Assembly (NCBI RefSeq): GCF_003026365.1
Contig: NZ_PYOM01000002.1
Span: 1 to 64,000, forward strand
Source: Photobacterium angustum
Lineage (GTDB): Bacteria; Pseudomonadota; Gammaproteobacteria; Enterobacterales; Vibrionaceae
DNA: 64,000 nt
Reading direction: 5' to 3'
Below, piece by piece: positions 38,713-48,623 of the stretch (position 1 is the stretch's first letter; every line of letters starts with the position of its first letter). Position numbers and translations under genes: made by a program. The notes beneath the pieces are model-generated. The model was given only the letters and a program-made list of their open reading frames with translations, searched no databases and was not told the origin of the DNA.

Positions 38713-38748
38713 CTTGTCTTCGCAACAACTGCTTGTTGCGAAGACAAG
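38713..38748. repeat. Perfect 16-bp inverted repeat after frmA
   Basis: CTTGTCTTCGCAACAA (38713-38728) is exactly complementary to 38733-38748 with the 4-nt loop CTGC. It lies 23 nt after the frmA stop. There is no T-tract; it probably protects or ends the transcript. Confidence 0.7.
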
Positions 38749-38890
38749 TGAGATGCATATATCTCAAACTTTGTTCAATACCATGCTATGGAATAGCACT
38801 TCCTCATTTAGCGAAAGTTATTATTAAACTTATTCTTACTGTCATTTTTTAAGACATCAGCTTATCGTTAATTGAGAATTGGCATTTGCC

Positions 38891-38922
38891 ACGCTCTGGC
38901 ACTTTGTGTCAGAGCGTTTTTT
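38891..38922 (+). terminator. Rho-independent terminator
   Basis: CGCTCTG (38892-38898) pairs with CAGAGCG (38910-38916) and TTTTTT follows. It is the second hairpin downstream of frmA. Confidence 0.75.
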
Positions 38923-38989
38923 ATTATAACTATTATATTTTTATTATTGCGCCATTTTTAATTTCTCAACGAACGTAGAAGAGTATCTA

Positions 38990-40234
38990 ATGCATCGTAG
39001 ATTACTAAAATCACTACCTTTTCAATTACTCGTATCAGGGCTGTTAGCATGGGCATTAGCATCAGCATTGCCATTATCAGCAGAGTTTGAAAGCTCAACG
39101 ACATTTAAGTTATTAATGTTAACTAAAACAACCTATATAGGTTTGTTAAAAATGCTCGTTGGCGCCGTTGTTTTATTTTCTCTATTACGAGGAATTACCA
39201 GTATAGGCTCAACGCTTCGCCTAAAAGAACTCGGCTGTAAAACCATCGTCTTTTACGCTTTTACTTCAACACTCGCTATTGGCCTAGCATTAGGTACTTC
39301 ATTATCTTTGCCTAAATGGCCGCAGCTTATTGATACCTCGACGGTAAAAGTTGGTGAACATGTTCAGCTAATAGATCAAACATCAGCGTCAGGCGGTGCG
39401 ATTGTTGAAAAGTTATTTAACATGGCATTAGTAAACCCTTTTCAGGCGCTTGCAACAACGAATTTACTCGCCATCGTTGTTTTTGCATTGTTATTAGGTA
39501 TTGCACTATTAGCCAGTCTGCCTGAAAAGCATCCTGTTTTTGATGTCATTAATGGTCTCAATATGGCTGTAAACCGTGTTGTTTCGTGGATCATTAAGTT
39601 AGCACCATTAGCCGTATTTTCTATTGTTTTCCAGTTCACACTGCAAAGCGGTAATGCCATCTTTGGTCAATTAGCTCTTTTTGCATTATTGGTATTTACA
39701 CTAACGCTGATCCACGGTGGATTCGTACTACCTATTATCGCTAAGATTGCTACTGGAATTAAATTCAGCCATTTATTTAAAGCTCTATCAGCACCAATGG
39801 CAATGGCGTTTGCAACATCATCAAGTTCTGCTACCTTGCCCCTTTCAATGCAAACAGCAGAAGAAGAGCTTAATATTTCGCAATCTACCAGTAGTATGGT
39901 ACTGCCATTAGGTTCAATTATGAACATGGATGGTACTGCACTCTTTGAAGGTGTTGCTGCTATTTTCCTTGCTCAAATGTACGGTATTGATCTAGGTACA
40001 AGTGGTTTAATCATGATTTTCATCATGGCAATGGTCTCTTCTATTGGCGCACCAGGTATGCCGTCAGGTTCTATGTCAGGTATGCAGTTAGTCTTACTGG
40101 CTGTAGGTATACCGCTAGAAGCAATCGCGATTTTATTGGTTATTGAACGTCCATTAGATACCTTTAGAACAGCCGTTAACGTTGAAGGTGATTTAATTGC
40201 CGCGCTTGTTATTGATAAGTGGCAGAATAAATAA
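38990..40234 (+). CDS. Dicarboxylate/amino acid:cation symporter (DAACS family)
   Basis: An inner-membrane sodium- or proton-coupled transporter of 414 residues. It has the DAACS signatures: Ser-rich FATSSSSATLPLSMQ, GSIMNMDGTALFEG, and SSIGAPGMPSGSM. Members carry glutamate, aspartate, C4-dicarboxylates or serine/threonine; the substrate cannot be assigned from sequence alone. A distant large periplasmic loop with STVKVGEHVQLIDQ is present. It is a single gene. Confidence 0.88.
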   Translation: MHRRLLKSLPFQLLVSGLLAWALASALPLSAEFESSTTFKLLMLTKTTYIGLLKMLVGAVVLFSLLRGITSIGSTLRLKELGCKTIVFYAFTSTLAIGLALGTSLSLPKWPQLIDTSTVKVGEHVQLIDQTSASGGAIVEKLFNMALVNPFQALATTNLLAIVVFALLLGIALLASLPEKHPVFDVINGLNMAVNRVVSWIIKLAPLAVFSIVFQFTLQSGNAIFGQLALFALLVFTLTLIHGGFVLPIIAKIATGIKFSHLFKALSAPMAMAFATSSSSATLPLSMQTAEEELNISQSTSSMVLPLGSIMNMDGTALFEGVAAIFLAQMYGIDLGTSGLIMIFIMAMVSSIGAPGMPSGSMSGMQLVLLAVGIPLEAIAILLVIERPLDTFRTAVNVEGDLIAALVIDKWQNK

Positions 40235-40427
40235 CGTTAACTTCAGAATGGAAATGCATCATAATTGCACAATATTATGATGCAATTTTCGATTTTGACA
40301 TAATAAGTCTCGTTACCTAACATAAGTGCTATTGAGATCACTCCCTATTTATATTTATCATTCTAAACATCATTGATTAGGTTAGGAAGTAAACTCCTAT
40401 GTTATTTAATACAACTTAGGTTCAGAA
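40235..40427. other. Non-coding start of the 40.2-41.2 kb gap
   Basis: There is a weak inverted repeat near 40255-40285 (gcatcataattgc...gatgcaatt) after the symporter; otherwise AT-rich DNA. The small ORFs that follow in the gap are listed separately; 40678-41028 between them shows nothing recognisable. Confidence 0.4.
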
Positions 40428-40520
40428 ATGGTTGATATATTTAAACGTATAGGGAAGCTTAAATACGATGTTATTTTAATAACTCACCGATTTTTTACTA
40501 TACAGCTAAACAACAAGTAG
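40428..40520 (+). CDS. Candidate 30-residue upstream ORF
   Basis: The frame MVDIFKRIGKLKYDV... ends at a TAG whose bases are part of the ribosome site (TAGG) of the next small ORF, 7 nt downstream. A TTAGG site lies about 8 nt before its ATG. The arrangement suggests a coupled leader peptide or a third member of this small-protein locus, but it is short and could be chance. Confidence 0.3.
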   Translation: MVDIFKRIGKLKYDVILITHRFFTIQLNNK

Positions 40521-40527
40521 GTTTAGA

Positions 40528-40677
40528 ATGTTAAAACAATTACTTCACACCGTTTTTCATAGCCGAAAAGTTAATAAATCACGACAATTGCGCTCTCGTC
40601 TTGAATTCGTTATTCAACAAAACTTAGGCCAACGTGAAGCTCGATATAATAGAGAACAACGTTATTTTGTCGATTAA
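40528..40677 (+). CDS. Small basic protein, paralogue A (49 residues)
   Basis: Begins MLKQLLHTVFHSRKVNKSRQ and continues with the conserved core RSRLEFVIQQNLGQ, ending REQRYFVD. It is highly basic and probably helical. The TAGG site lies 6 nt before the ATG. It shares start and core pattern with the 43-residue protein at 41029 (M-L/I-KQL-L/I ... R-L-E/D-F-x-x-x-QN), which argues that both are real. The function is unknown. Confidence 0.6.
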   Translation: MLKQLLHTVFHSRKVNKSRQLRSRLEFVIQQNLGQREARYNREQRYFVD

Positions 40678-41028
40678 TGATAGATATCATGATGAAAACA
40701 TTTATCATTTAAATATCATAAATAAAACCATTACTATTGAGATAGTAAATTCTTTGCGAGTATAACCAAAATATATTCATGTTTTACGTCATAAAACACC
40801 ATTATCTTAATTCATATTAAAATTAGACATAGAAACCAACTTTAATCTATTTATGATATTTATAACTAAAAGGATGGTTAATCTCGATAATGAACGAGGC
40901 TATAAATCATGGTTTTTCCAATTGAAAATATTATTTATATAAAGGTGATATAAATAATATCTTTATTGGTTTAAATTATTATCGGCTAAGAATGTATACA
41001 GTTGTTAAACTGACATAGGAATAATTCT

Positions 41029-41160
41029 ATGATTAAACAATTAATCGAATCTATGAAAAATAAAAAGAAAAAAGAAAAAAAACAACAAGCATTAAAAAAT
41101 CGTCTTGATTTTGCAATGTCACAAAATACGGGTCATAAAACAAGCCATCAACATGAATAG
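41029..41160 (+). CDS. Small basic protein, paralogue B (43 residues)
   Basis: Begins MIKQLIESMKNKKKKEKKQQ, with core KNRLDFAMSQNTGH and a His-containing tail. The good site AGGAATAATTCT-ATG precedes it. It aligns with the 49-residue protein about 350 bp upstream with one gap over the first 35 residues. It is very lysine-rich, suggesting nucleic-acid or ribosome contact (inference). It is convergent with the helicase gene. Confidence 0.6.
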   Translation: MIKQLIESMKNKKKKEKKQQALKNRLDFAMSQNTGHKTSHQHE

Positions 41161-41198
41161 CCTTTTTATTCTAAATCAATCATGAATGGCTTATTTAT

Positions 41199-43520
41199 TT
41201 AGCTATATCTTCTTGCTTTTGCTTTAGCTATTACGATAAGCCGATTCACCAACACTTTTTCTTTCGTCAAATCTGCTTTTTTTAATTCTCGTAGTATTCT
41301 ATTTAACTCTGTTTCTAAATATTTTGCTGTTTTAGTTTTCACCATTGAACGAACGAGTTTTTCTGCATTATTAGGTAACGGTTGTTCAACTGCCCACAAA
41401 AAACTATAGTTTAATTGTCCATTCTTACCGACTGCTGGCTGCTCTATTTCTACAGGCTCTGGCGCTGCTTGCATCTGCTCAAACCGTCCTAAGCGCTGGT
41501 AATATCCTTGAACAATCGGCGATTTATTAAATGGTAACGTCCCTTCCAGATAAAGCTGAGGACCAATTTCTTGTGCCAGTGTCGCTTTCGATTCAAGAAT
41601 AAACTGACTCGCGTTTTTATCTTTACGAACATAAGTATCTTTTTTACTGTTCTCAACCGAATAATAAATTTTAGCTTTATGTTTCGCACGTGTTATCGCA
41701 ACATACGCCAATCGTCTTTCTTCTTCTGTATCCGCTGAAATGCCTACTGAAGATCGATTAACGTAAGGAAAAGCATCTTTATCCCAATACGGTAAATGTA
41801 CTTGGCTATACTCACAACCTTTCGCTCTGAATATCGTGGTTAGTTGCACATTGCTTGTGGTGGATTCTGATTGGCGCAACGAATCAGAACGTTGCGTATA
41901 ATACTCAAAATACTGAAGTGCTTTTTCACAATCTTGATCCATCGAAGCCAACACCGTTTCAACACTATCAAGTCGTTCAACTGCTTCTTCTATTTCTGAG
42001 GCGGTCGCTTCTGTTTTCCAAATCCAATTATCTAACTCGCTATCACGACGATACTGACGATAAACATCTAATGCTTTAAAGCCCCCTTTACGGCGAAGCA
42101 TCATTAATAATTCTACTCGTGATGTAAAATTATCAAGATTTAATGCTGGCTGTAACTTTTGCGTTTTCTTCACAACCTCTAACCACTGCTCAATTGGCGT
42201 ATTAGCAAGCTCATCACATAACGGTCGCAAACTGGCATTTGGCACATAACAGTGTGGAAAAGACATCATATTAAAGACGAGTGTCGCTTTCTCATATGGT
42301 TGAAACTGATTGTAGCGCCCAGTGGCAAATCGCATCACATCAAGCAATAATTTCACTTCTCGACTATTTGATAACACCGAGCCAACAGGCATATAAAAGG
42401 GAATATTTTTAGTTAAAAACGCTAATTCAAACAACATGGTTTGTGACCAACGGCGAACTAAAATCGCGACATCCGAAGGTGTTCCACCTTGTTCAATATA
42501 TTCAGCAATAGATTGTGCTATCTCGCCGACTTGGCGCGCAGTTCCTATCACTTCTATAGGCGTATCAGCGACTGACTGATGGGAGATCGTTTGAAAATCG
42601 TGGAAACGTTGTTTGTTATTTGCAATCAAGTGACTCGCAGCTAACGCTAAGCTGTGACCAAAACGAAATGTATGTGACAGGCTATAGGTGGTTGCAGGCG
42701 TAAAATCCTGTTCAAAATTCAGCATAAATTGGGGAGCACTGCCACGCCATTTATAAATGCACTGATCCACATCACCGACAGCAACTAATTGCGATTGCTC
42801 TCCGAGTAACAGCTTTAATAATCGATATTGCGCGGTGTTTATATCCTGAAATTCATCAACAACCATAAATTGGATTTGTTGATGATAGTAAGCACGTAAC
42901 GCCTCATTATTCGTCAGTAAATTAACGCTTTCTACCAACCAATCATCGAAGAACAACTGTTTGCGCTCTTTACGAATAGTTTCGAAGTTCCAATACGCTT
43001 CAATAATAAAATGATATTCATCACTAATATCAGATAGCTCAAACACTTCCTTTGGCGGTAACATATGCGCTTTTACTAAGCCAATAAAACTCATCAATAA
43101 TTCGATGGTGCGCGGATCTTTGAATGTTTGTTGCTTTTGGTATGACTTCTCTTGCGCTGCCATTTGACGCAAAATTTGTTTCGCGATGGTTTTATCACTT
43201 TCACCATTATTAAAATCAATTTGATAACCCGTCTCAGCTAAATAACCTGATTGACGTAATAATTGATAACAAAAACTGTGAAATGTATGCACGGGAACAT
43301 TCACCCCGTGACTATTTCGCTCTAATTTAGCTTTAAAATCGGTGCGAATATCACGGTTAAACATCAACACCAACATGTTTTGTGGTGCAATTGTCGCTAA
43401 TTTTTTCTCAACTAGCCCTACCAAGGTGGTGGTTTTACCCGTCCCCGCACCTGCAACACATAATGCATTACCAGATAGGTGATTAATAAAAGCCGTTTGT
43501 TCAGCTGTAAAGCTTGTCAT
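41199..43520 (-). CDS. UvrD/Rep-family ATP-dependent DNA helicase
   Basis: A superfamily 1A helicase of 773 residues. Motif I is CVAGAGTGKTTTLVG near residue 20; QFMVVDEFQDINTAQYRLL is motif II; VGDVDQCIYKWRGSAPQF is motif III; LSHTFRFG is motif IV-like; TIFRAKGCEYSQVHLP is motif V; and EEERRLAYVAITRAKHK is motif VI. The C-terminal 120 residues are lysine-rich and not of the UvrD or Rep type, so it is a distinct paralogue. The DNA substrate and partner are unknown. It is a single gene. Confidence 0.9.
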   Translation of the reverse strand: MTSFTAEQTAFINHLSGNALCVAGAGTGKTTTLVGLVEKKLATIAPQNMLVLMFNRDIRTDFKAKLERNSHGVNVPVHTFHSFCYQLLRQSGYLAETGYQIDFNNGESDKTIAKQILRQMAAQEKSYQKQQTFKDPRTIELLMSFIGLVKAHMLPPKEVFELSDISDEYHFIIEAYWNFETIRKERKQLFFDDWLVESVNLLTNNEALRAYYHQQIQFMVVDEFQDINTAQYRLLKLLLGEQSQLVAVGDVDQCIYKWRGSAPQFMLNFEQDFTPATTYSLSHTFRFGHSLALAASHLIANNKQRFHDFQTISHQSVADTPIEVIGTARQVGEIAQSIAEYIEQGGTPSDVAILVRRWSQTMLFELAFLTKNIPFYMPVGSVLSNSREVKLLLDVMRFATGRYNQFQPYEKATLVFNMMSFPHCYVPNASLRPLCDELANTPIEQWLEVVKKTQKLQPALNLDNFTSRVELLMMLRRKGGFKALDVYRQYRRDSELDNWIWKTEATASEIEEAVERLDSVETVLASMDQDCEKALQYFEYYTQRSDSLRQSESTTSNVQLTTIFRAKGCEYSQVHLPYWDKDAFPYVNRSSVGISADTEEERRLAYVAITRAKHKAKIYYSVENSKKDTYVRKDKNASQFILESKATLAQEIGPQLYLEGTLPFNKSPIVQGYYQRLGRFEQMQAAPEPVEIEQPAVGKNGQLNYSFLWAVEQPLPNNAEKLVRSMVKTKTAKYLETELNRILRELKKADLTKEKVLVNRLIVIAKAKARRYS

Positions 43521-43764
43521 GACAACACCACGTGATGGTAGATAAGTGAGTGCGCGAGTATAACAATTCCTTAATTAGGTTTACATTCATTGCTGGTGAT
43601 ATATACAGCAGTTGAACAATACATATACCTAACCATTAGTTATCAATCTGCTAATTGTGGCATTGCGCATAGTCTGTTGTTAAAATCTGCCCACTATAAG
43701 CCATAAAGACTTGGCTCACCTCTTTTAAAATTAGCTGTGTGCTCCACACCGAGAATAAACCCGT

Positions 43765-44472
43765 ATGAATAAAAGCTTACTCACAAACCTTATTTCACTT
43801 ATCTTGCTAGCTATTGGTTACCTTACAAACCAGCAAGTCATCCTTTATTGTGGCTTATTCGCATTCTCTGGTGCATTAACAAACTGGCTTGCCATTCATA
43901 TGTTATTTGAAAAGGTACCTGGACTCTACGGTTCAGGGGTTATTCCAGCTCGTTTTGAAGAATTTAAAACAGCCATTAAAAACCTAATGATGGAGCAATT
44001 TTTTACCCAGGAAAACATTAGCCGCTTCCTTAATAAAGAAATGACAAGCTCAACCAATTTAAACTTGCAACCTGTGATCCAAAAAATTGATTTTGCGCCA
44101 GCTTACGATTCGTTACTTGATGTGATCATGAATTCACAATTTGGTGGCATGCTAACTATGATGGGTGGCGTAGAAGCACTCCAACCATTACGCGAACCTT
44201 TCATTGAAAAAATGCAGGATTCTGTTAACGAAATTAGCCAACAAGATGACTTTAAAGCGGCACTTAAAGATCAACTAGCTAAACCTGAATCACTCAATGA
44301 TATCGAAGATACGATTGAAGAAATTATCGATCAACGCCTGAATGAATTAACCCCTAAAATGGTTAAAGAAATGGTACAAAAGATGATCAGTGAGCACTTA
44401 GGCTGGTTAGTTGTGTGGGGCGGTGTCTTTGGTGGTGTGATCGGTATTATCTCGGCATTTATCGCCGCATAA
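43765..44472 (+). CDS. DUF445 family membrane protein
   Basis: 235 residues with an N-terminal membrane pair (ISLILLAIGYLTNQQVILYCGLFAFSGALTNWLAIHMLF), a long soluble helical middle, and a C-terminal membrane segment (WLVVWGGVFGGVIGIISAFIAA). The GALTNWLAIHMLF and PGLYGSGVIPARFEEFK motifs are those of the DUF445/YheB family, whose function is not settled. The GAGAA site precedes the ATG. Confidence 0.85.
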   Translation: MNKSLLTNLISLILLAIGYLTNQQVILYCGLFAFSGALTNWLAIHMLFEKVPGLYGSGVIPARFEEFKTAIKNLMMEQFFTQENISRFLNKEMTSSTNLNLQPVIQKIDFAPAYDSLLDVIMNSQFGGMLTMMGGVEALQPLREPFIEKMQDSVNEISQQDDFKAALKDQLAKPESLNDIEDTIEEIIDQRLNELTPKMVKEMVQKMISEHLGWLVVWGGVFGGVIGIISAFIAA

Positions 44473-44677
44473 ATTTTTCTCTCCCTGTTAATTAGAGCCT
44501 TAGTTAAGTTATTCCGACTTTACTAAGGTTTTTTTATCTCTTTTTTCTCATCGTCAACGCAATAACATACTTAACAGATAAATACTCCGTTTCGTTGTTT
44601 ATTTATCCGAATAAACATAAAGCACATGCTAGAATTGTGATATTGGTTGAAATTTATGACCATATGATGATAAACAC

Positions 44678-44697
44678 AACTGTATATAAACCCAGTT
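44678..44697 (+). promoter_or_regulatory. Candidate LexA (SOS) box
   Basis: AACTGTATATAAACCCAGTT matches 15 of 20 positions of TACTGTATATATATACAGTA, with the left CTGT half perfect and one mismatch in the right half. It overlaps the ribosome site of a YdjM-like gene; E. coli ydjM is a known LexA target. A TTGAAA/GATAAA promoter pair lies just upstream. Confidence 0.55.
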
Positions 44698-44709
44698 GGA
44701 ATTTTCTTC

Positions 44710-45474
44710 TTGGCAAACTTTTCTACTCATTTCAGTGTTGCAGCCGTTGCTAGTGGTTTAACTGCTACCGCCTTCTTATCGGCTGATCATATTTCGCCCA
44801 CGATGGCTATTTGGATGACATTTCTCGGCACCATTGGCGGCCTATTACCTGACATAGATTCAGATCATTCAACATCGATGAAAGCCTTATTTAATATCTT
44901 GGCTGGTTTTTGCTGTTTTATTTTAATTAGTCATATTTATACTCAAGTGACGATGCTTGAGTTACTGCTTTATACCGCAGCGCTGTTTATTACTATTCGC
45001 TATATGGGAAAAGCGGTTTTTGAACGCCGAACAGTCCACCGCGGTTGCTGTCATTCAATTGCGTTTGTTATCCTCATTGCTCTATGTTGCGTTCATGTAA
45101 GCTCTATCATTGGACATACTGCAGAAACCAGTTGGCTCGCAGGTGGGTTTGTTCTTTTTGGTGGTTTTGTACATTTGTTATTAGATGAAATTTACAGTGT
45201 TGATCTTTCCAACCAACGCCTAAAAAAATCATTCGGTACAGCATTAAAACTCTTTTCCCTTAGCAATCCTCTCATTAGCTTGGCGCAAATTGCGGCAATT
45301 GTTTTACTTTTTACGACTGCACCGCCATATCATAAAACATTGCATATTTTAACCAATTGGCATCACTTCAGGTTTAGTCCGGCATGGCTTAATTGGACAG
45401 ATATTCAAGTATGGGTAAACCACTTTATCCATCAAGCACCACAAAAATTAAGCAGTATTCATCAGCTTTTTTAA
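44710..45474 (+). CDS. ydjM: YdjM-like membrane-bound metal-dependent hydrolase
   Basis: A 254-residue inner-membrane protein of the YdjM/DUF457 family. It shows MANFSTH with the N-terminal His, LGTIGGLLPDIDSDHS, RRTVHRGCCHSIAF and GGFVHLLLDEIYSVD, the His/Asp clusters expected to bind metal. The start is TTG: the N-terminus fits the family and a GGAA site lies 6 nt upstream, while the next ATG would remove the first helix. A LexA-like box overlaps the site, so SOS induction is likely. Confidence 0.85.
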   Translation: MANFSTHFSVAAVASGLTATAFLSADHISPTMAIWMTFLGTIGGLLPDIDSDHSTSMKALFNILAGFCCFILISHIYTQVTMLELLLYTAALFITIRYMGKAVFERRTVHRGCCHSIAFVILIALCCVHVSSIIGHTAETSWLAGGFVLFGGFVHLLLDEIYSVDLSNQRLKKSFGTALKLFSLSNPLISLAQIAAIVLLFTTAPPYHKTLHILTNWHHFRFSPAWLNWTDIQVWVNHFIHQAPQKLSSIHQLF

Positions 45475-45481
45475 CATAGCC

Positions 45482-45519
45482 AAGGCGATAAACATCCAAT
45501 GTCTATCGCCTTTTTGTTT
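45482..45519 (+). terminator. Rho-independent terminator
   Basis: AAGGCGATA (45482-45490) pairs with TATCGCCTT (45504-45512) and a T-rich tail follows. Confidence 0.85.
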
Positions 45520-45533
45520 TATTAAAACCAAAG

Positions 45534-45545
45534 GCAAACGTTTGC
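45534..45545 (+). promoter_or_regulatory. PurR operator of purC
   Basis: GCAAACGTTTGC is the exact 12-bp palindromic core of the PurR box, about 125 bp upstream of purC. Confidence 0.75.
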
Positions 45546-45669
45546 TATTTTGCTGGTAGTCACCTACTTAACCTTGTATTATGCGATTACGATGATTGAT
45601 AACGATGTGCTTTTATTCATGTCATTATCCTTCTGCATTTCTGCGTAATCTTTGAATAGGACTTTCACG

Positions 45670-46773
45670 ATGAGCCTTGCCGATCAAGTTTTAGCTGTTA
45701 ATGATGATCTCCCTATCCGTACTGATAAACCCGTTCATAGTGGTAAGGTACGCTCTGTTTACTGGCTTACAGAAGCTGACAGTCAACGTTTGATTAAAGA
45801 AAAAGGCTATAACGTTCAACCCGACGCACCGCTCGCTATTATGGTGATCAGCGACCGTATCTCTGCTTTTGATTGTATCTGGCACGGAGAAGGAGGGCTT
45901 AAAGGAGTCCCAGGGAAAGGTGCTGCGTTAAATGCGATATCTAATCACTGGTTTCAATTATTTAAAGATAATGGGTTAGCCGATAGCCATATTCTTGATA
46001 TCCCCCACCCTTTTGTTTGGATTGTACAAAAAGCAAAACCCGTTATGGTTGAAGCAATTTGTCGCCAATATATTACTGGTTCAATGTGGCGAGCATACAG
46101 CAAAGGTGAACGTCATTTCTGCGGTATAGAATTACCTGAAGGGCTAAAAAAAGATCAAAAACTCCCTGAACTACTCATGACACCATCAACAAAAGGTATT
46201 CTAAAAGGCATTCCGAATGTTCCTGAAGCCGATGATGTCAATGTGACTCGTGATGATCTAATCAACAATTTCGCTGCATTCAACTTCCGCAATACTGATG
46301 ACATTACCCAGTATGAAAAGTTATTGGCAGAAGGGTTTAATGTTATCAGTGATGCACTCGCAAACATTGATCAAATCTTTGTTGATACCAAATTTGAATT
46401 TGGCTATGTAACAGATGCTAGTGGTAACGAAAAACTCATTTACATGGATGAAGTGGGTACGCCCGATTCTTCTCGCATCTGGGATGGAGCAGCTTACCGC
46501 GACGGCCAAATTGTCGAAAACTCAAAAGAAGATTTCCGCCAAGTGCTGCTTAACACCTTTCCAGAACCAGATATTTTATTAAATAAAGATCGTATGGAAG
46601 AACGCTTTGCTCTAGCTCGTGACAACGAATTACCGCAAGAAGTACTCATGCAAATATCGCGTGTTTATACGGGTATTGCCGAAAAAATCACAGGAAAAAA
46701 GATCACACTAAGCAAAAACCCTAAAGCTGAAATTATTAATATTTTACGCAATGACTATCAGCTCATTGGTTAA
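45670..46773 (+). CDS. purC: Phosphoribosylaminoimidazole-succinocarboxamide synthase (SAICAR synthetase)
   Basis: Joins CAIR and aspartate in purine synthesis. It is the long (about 367-residue) form found in Vibrionaceae rather than the 237-residue E. coli type. Motifs: [23 protein letters not shown] (IRTDRISAFD-type), [10 protein letters not shown], and the C-terminal [14 protein letters not shown]. The TTG at 45652 begins the longest frame, but the ATG at 45670 has an AGGA site 8 nt upstream. It is controlled by an exact PurR box. Confidence 0.93.
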   Translation: MSLADQVLAVNDDLPIRTDKPVHSGKVRSVYWLTEADSQRLIKEKGYNVQPDAPLAIMVISDRISAFDCIWHGEGGLKGVPGKGAALNAISNHWFQLFKDNGLADSHILDIPHPFVWIVQKAKPVMVEAICRQYITGSMWRAYSKGERHFCGIELPEGLKKDQKLPELLMTPSTKGILKGIPNVPEADDVNVTRDDLINNFAAFNFRNTDDITQYEKLLAEGFNVISDALANIDQIFVDTKFEFGYVTDASGNEKLIYMDEVGTPDSSRIWDGAAYRDGQIVENSKEDFRQVLLNTFPEPDILLNKDRMEERFALARDNELPQEVLMQISRVYTGIAEKITGKKITLSKNPKAEIINILRNDYQLIG

Positions 46774-46800
46774 ACCTTAAAAATTGTAACCCTTAATAAA

Positions 46801-46831
46801 AAATAGGCATTCATATAATGCCTATTTTTTT
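46801..46831 (+). terminator. Rho-independent terminator after purC
   Basis: AAATAGGCAT-TCATATA-ATGCCTATTT is followed by a T-run. Confidence 0.88.
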
Positions 46832-47202
46832 CACCAGAAACCTTATTAATGCTATTCACATTCTCAGTAGCGATTAATTGCTATAACACAATCCTATATA
46901 CATATTCAAGTAACGATTAACACAACTTTGCTTTGGTTTTATTACAATCACACAAAAAGCAATACAATTACGGATAACCCTCGCCCTTCTACTTTGAAAT
47001 ATTTTGTTATATTTCTTAACAACTCAACTTATTATGCCTTTTGTTATTAAAGTATACGGTCAGAATCAAAAAACACTTTAAAACATAAGGATAACTCTCA
47101 AGTATTAATTGAATTGTATGTAGTGGTTACTTTATGATCGTAATATAAATAGATTTAATAAAAATATTTATAACTACTCATTTTTTAAAATTAGGAGGTT
47201 GT
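46832..47202. other. Promoter region of the tor operon
   Basis: About 370 bp of AT-rich DNA without a gene. The tor promoter must lie here, but I could not identify E. coli-type tor boxes with confidence. The AGGAGG-like site ATTAGGAGGTTGT precedes torE. Confidence 0.45.
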
Positions 47203-47379
47203 ATGAGCAGTGCGACTGATCAAGAAACCAAGCAAACTCGTGGCCGAGAATGGAAGATGTTCATTTTTATCGTCGTCTTTTTATTTCCAATTCTCAGCGT
47301 CATCTTTGTCGGGGGCTACGGCTTTACCGTTTGGATGCTTCAACTCTTCGTATTTGGTCCACCAGGACATGGCGGTTAA
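47203..47379 (+). CDS. torE: TorE/NapE-family small membrane protein
   Basis: A 58-residue protein beginning MSSATDQETKQTRGREWK, with one hydrophobic segment and ending FGPPGHGG, the layout of NapE/TorE proteins that accompany periplasmic molybdoenzyme reductases. A near-perfect ribosome site (AGGAGG) precedes the ATG. It lies 42 nt before torC and heads the torECA operon. The exact role of TorE is not settled in the literature. The start coordinate was set from the stop codon and frame length. Confidence 0.85.
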   Translation: MSSATDQETKQTRGREWKMFIFIVVFLFPILSVIFVGGYGFTVWMLQLFVFGPPGHGG

Positions 47380-47421
47380 TCCCTAATTAATCACCGTTAG
47401 CATCATATAAGAGAATCTATA

Positions 47422-48600
47422 ATGAAATCATTTTTGCTTAAAGCTTGGCAGACTCTATCACGTCCAAGCGTTCATATTAGCCTAGGTGTATTAACCCTTG
47501 GCGGCTTTATTGCTGGCGTTATTTTCTGGGGTGGTTTTAATACTGCACTAGAAGCAACCAATACCGAAGAGTTCTGTGTTGGTTGTCACGCTGAAAACGT
47601 TGCACCTGAATACGCAAACACTATTCATGACAAAAACCGTTCTGGTGTTCGTGCAACTTGTCCTGACTGTCACGTTCCACACGACTGGACAGATAAAATT
47701 GCCCGTAAAATTCAAGCAAGTAAAGAAGTCTTTGCTCACGTAGCCGGCTTCATTGATACTCCTGAAAAGTTTGAAGATCGTCGCTTGGTGCTTGCTCAAC
47801 ATGAGTGGGAACGCTTTAAAGCTAATGGCTCTCAAGAATGTCGAGACTGTCATGACTACAAAGGTATGGACTTCACTAAAATGTCGCCTGTTGCGCGTAT
47901 TCAGATGAAGAATGCCGCAGAGCGTGACCAAAGCTGTGTGGATTGTCATAAAGGTATTGCGCACCACCTACCTAAAAATATGGATACCAGTGGTGGCATG
48001 ATCTCAGAGTTAGTACAGCTATCTCACGATACTAAGTATAACAAAGGCGAAGAAGTGTATAGCGTGCGTTTCCTTCCTGTTTATGAAGATAAAGACATGA
48101 AGGTAGAAGCTGGCCTATTAAATCCTGCTTCTGGCGTAAAAGTTATTGATGAAACTGACAACGCAGTTGAAGTTGAAATTGCAGGTTGGCGTAAAGACAA
48201 GGGCTATGGCCGAGTTATTCAAGAAGACTTCGGTATGAATATCCCTGTTGCATCGCTCCTAAAAGAATCTGCGCAAAACGACAAAGTTGTAGATAAATAC
48301 GAAGAGAAAGTTGATGACCTAACAGGTCTTCCTTGGCAACGTGTAACAGCAAAAGTATGGATGCCAAAAGACTCGCTTGTTAATGACATCACGCCAGTTT
48401 GGGAAAAAGCGAAATCAGCTTACACCACTAATTGTTCAGTTTGTCACACTCAACCAGCTGAAAACCACTTCGATGCCAATACTTGGCCTGGAATGTTCAA
48501 CGGCATGTTAGCGTTCGTTAACTTTGACCGTGATAGTGAAGCTGTGGTGCGTAAATACCTTCAGAAGCACTCTTCTGATTTTTCTGACGCACAACACTAA
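47422..48600 (+). CDS. torC: Pentaheme c-type cytochrome TorC
   Basis: A membrane-anchored quinol dehydrogenase that passes electrons to periplasmic TorA. 392 residues. An N-terminal membrane anchor (about 15-37) is followed by five CxxCH heme sites: CVGCH, CPDCH, CRDCH, CVDCH (NapC/NirT-like part) and CSVCH near the C-terminus, the extra TorC heme. All five sites are intact. It is 23 nt upstream of torA. Confidence 0.96.
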   Translation: MKSFLLKAWQTLSRPSVHISLGVLTLGGFIAGVIFWGGFNTALEATNTEEFCVGCHAENVAPEYANTIHDKNRSGVRATCPDCHVPHDWTDKIARKIQASKEVFAHVAGFIDTPEKFEDRRLVLAQHEWERFKANGSQECRDCHDYKGMDFTKMSPVARIQMKNAAERDQSCVDCHKGIAHHLPKNMDTSGGMISELVQLSHDTKYNKGEEVYSVRFLPVYEDKDMKVEAGLLNPASGVKVIDETDNAVEVEIAGWRKDKGYGRVIQEDFGMNIPVASLLKESAQNDKVVDKYEEKVDDLTGLPWQRVTAKVWMPKDSLVNDITPVWEKAKSAYTTNCSVCHTQPAENHFDANTWPGMFNGMLAFVNFDRDSEAVVRKYLQKHSSDFSDAQH

Positions 48601-48623
48601 GTATTGATGGAGTTAAAATAAAT

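Noticed and set aside
46805..46820. Tor box upstream of torE
   Set aside because: The ATTCATAT-like sequence is inside the purC terminator loop, far from the tor start.
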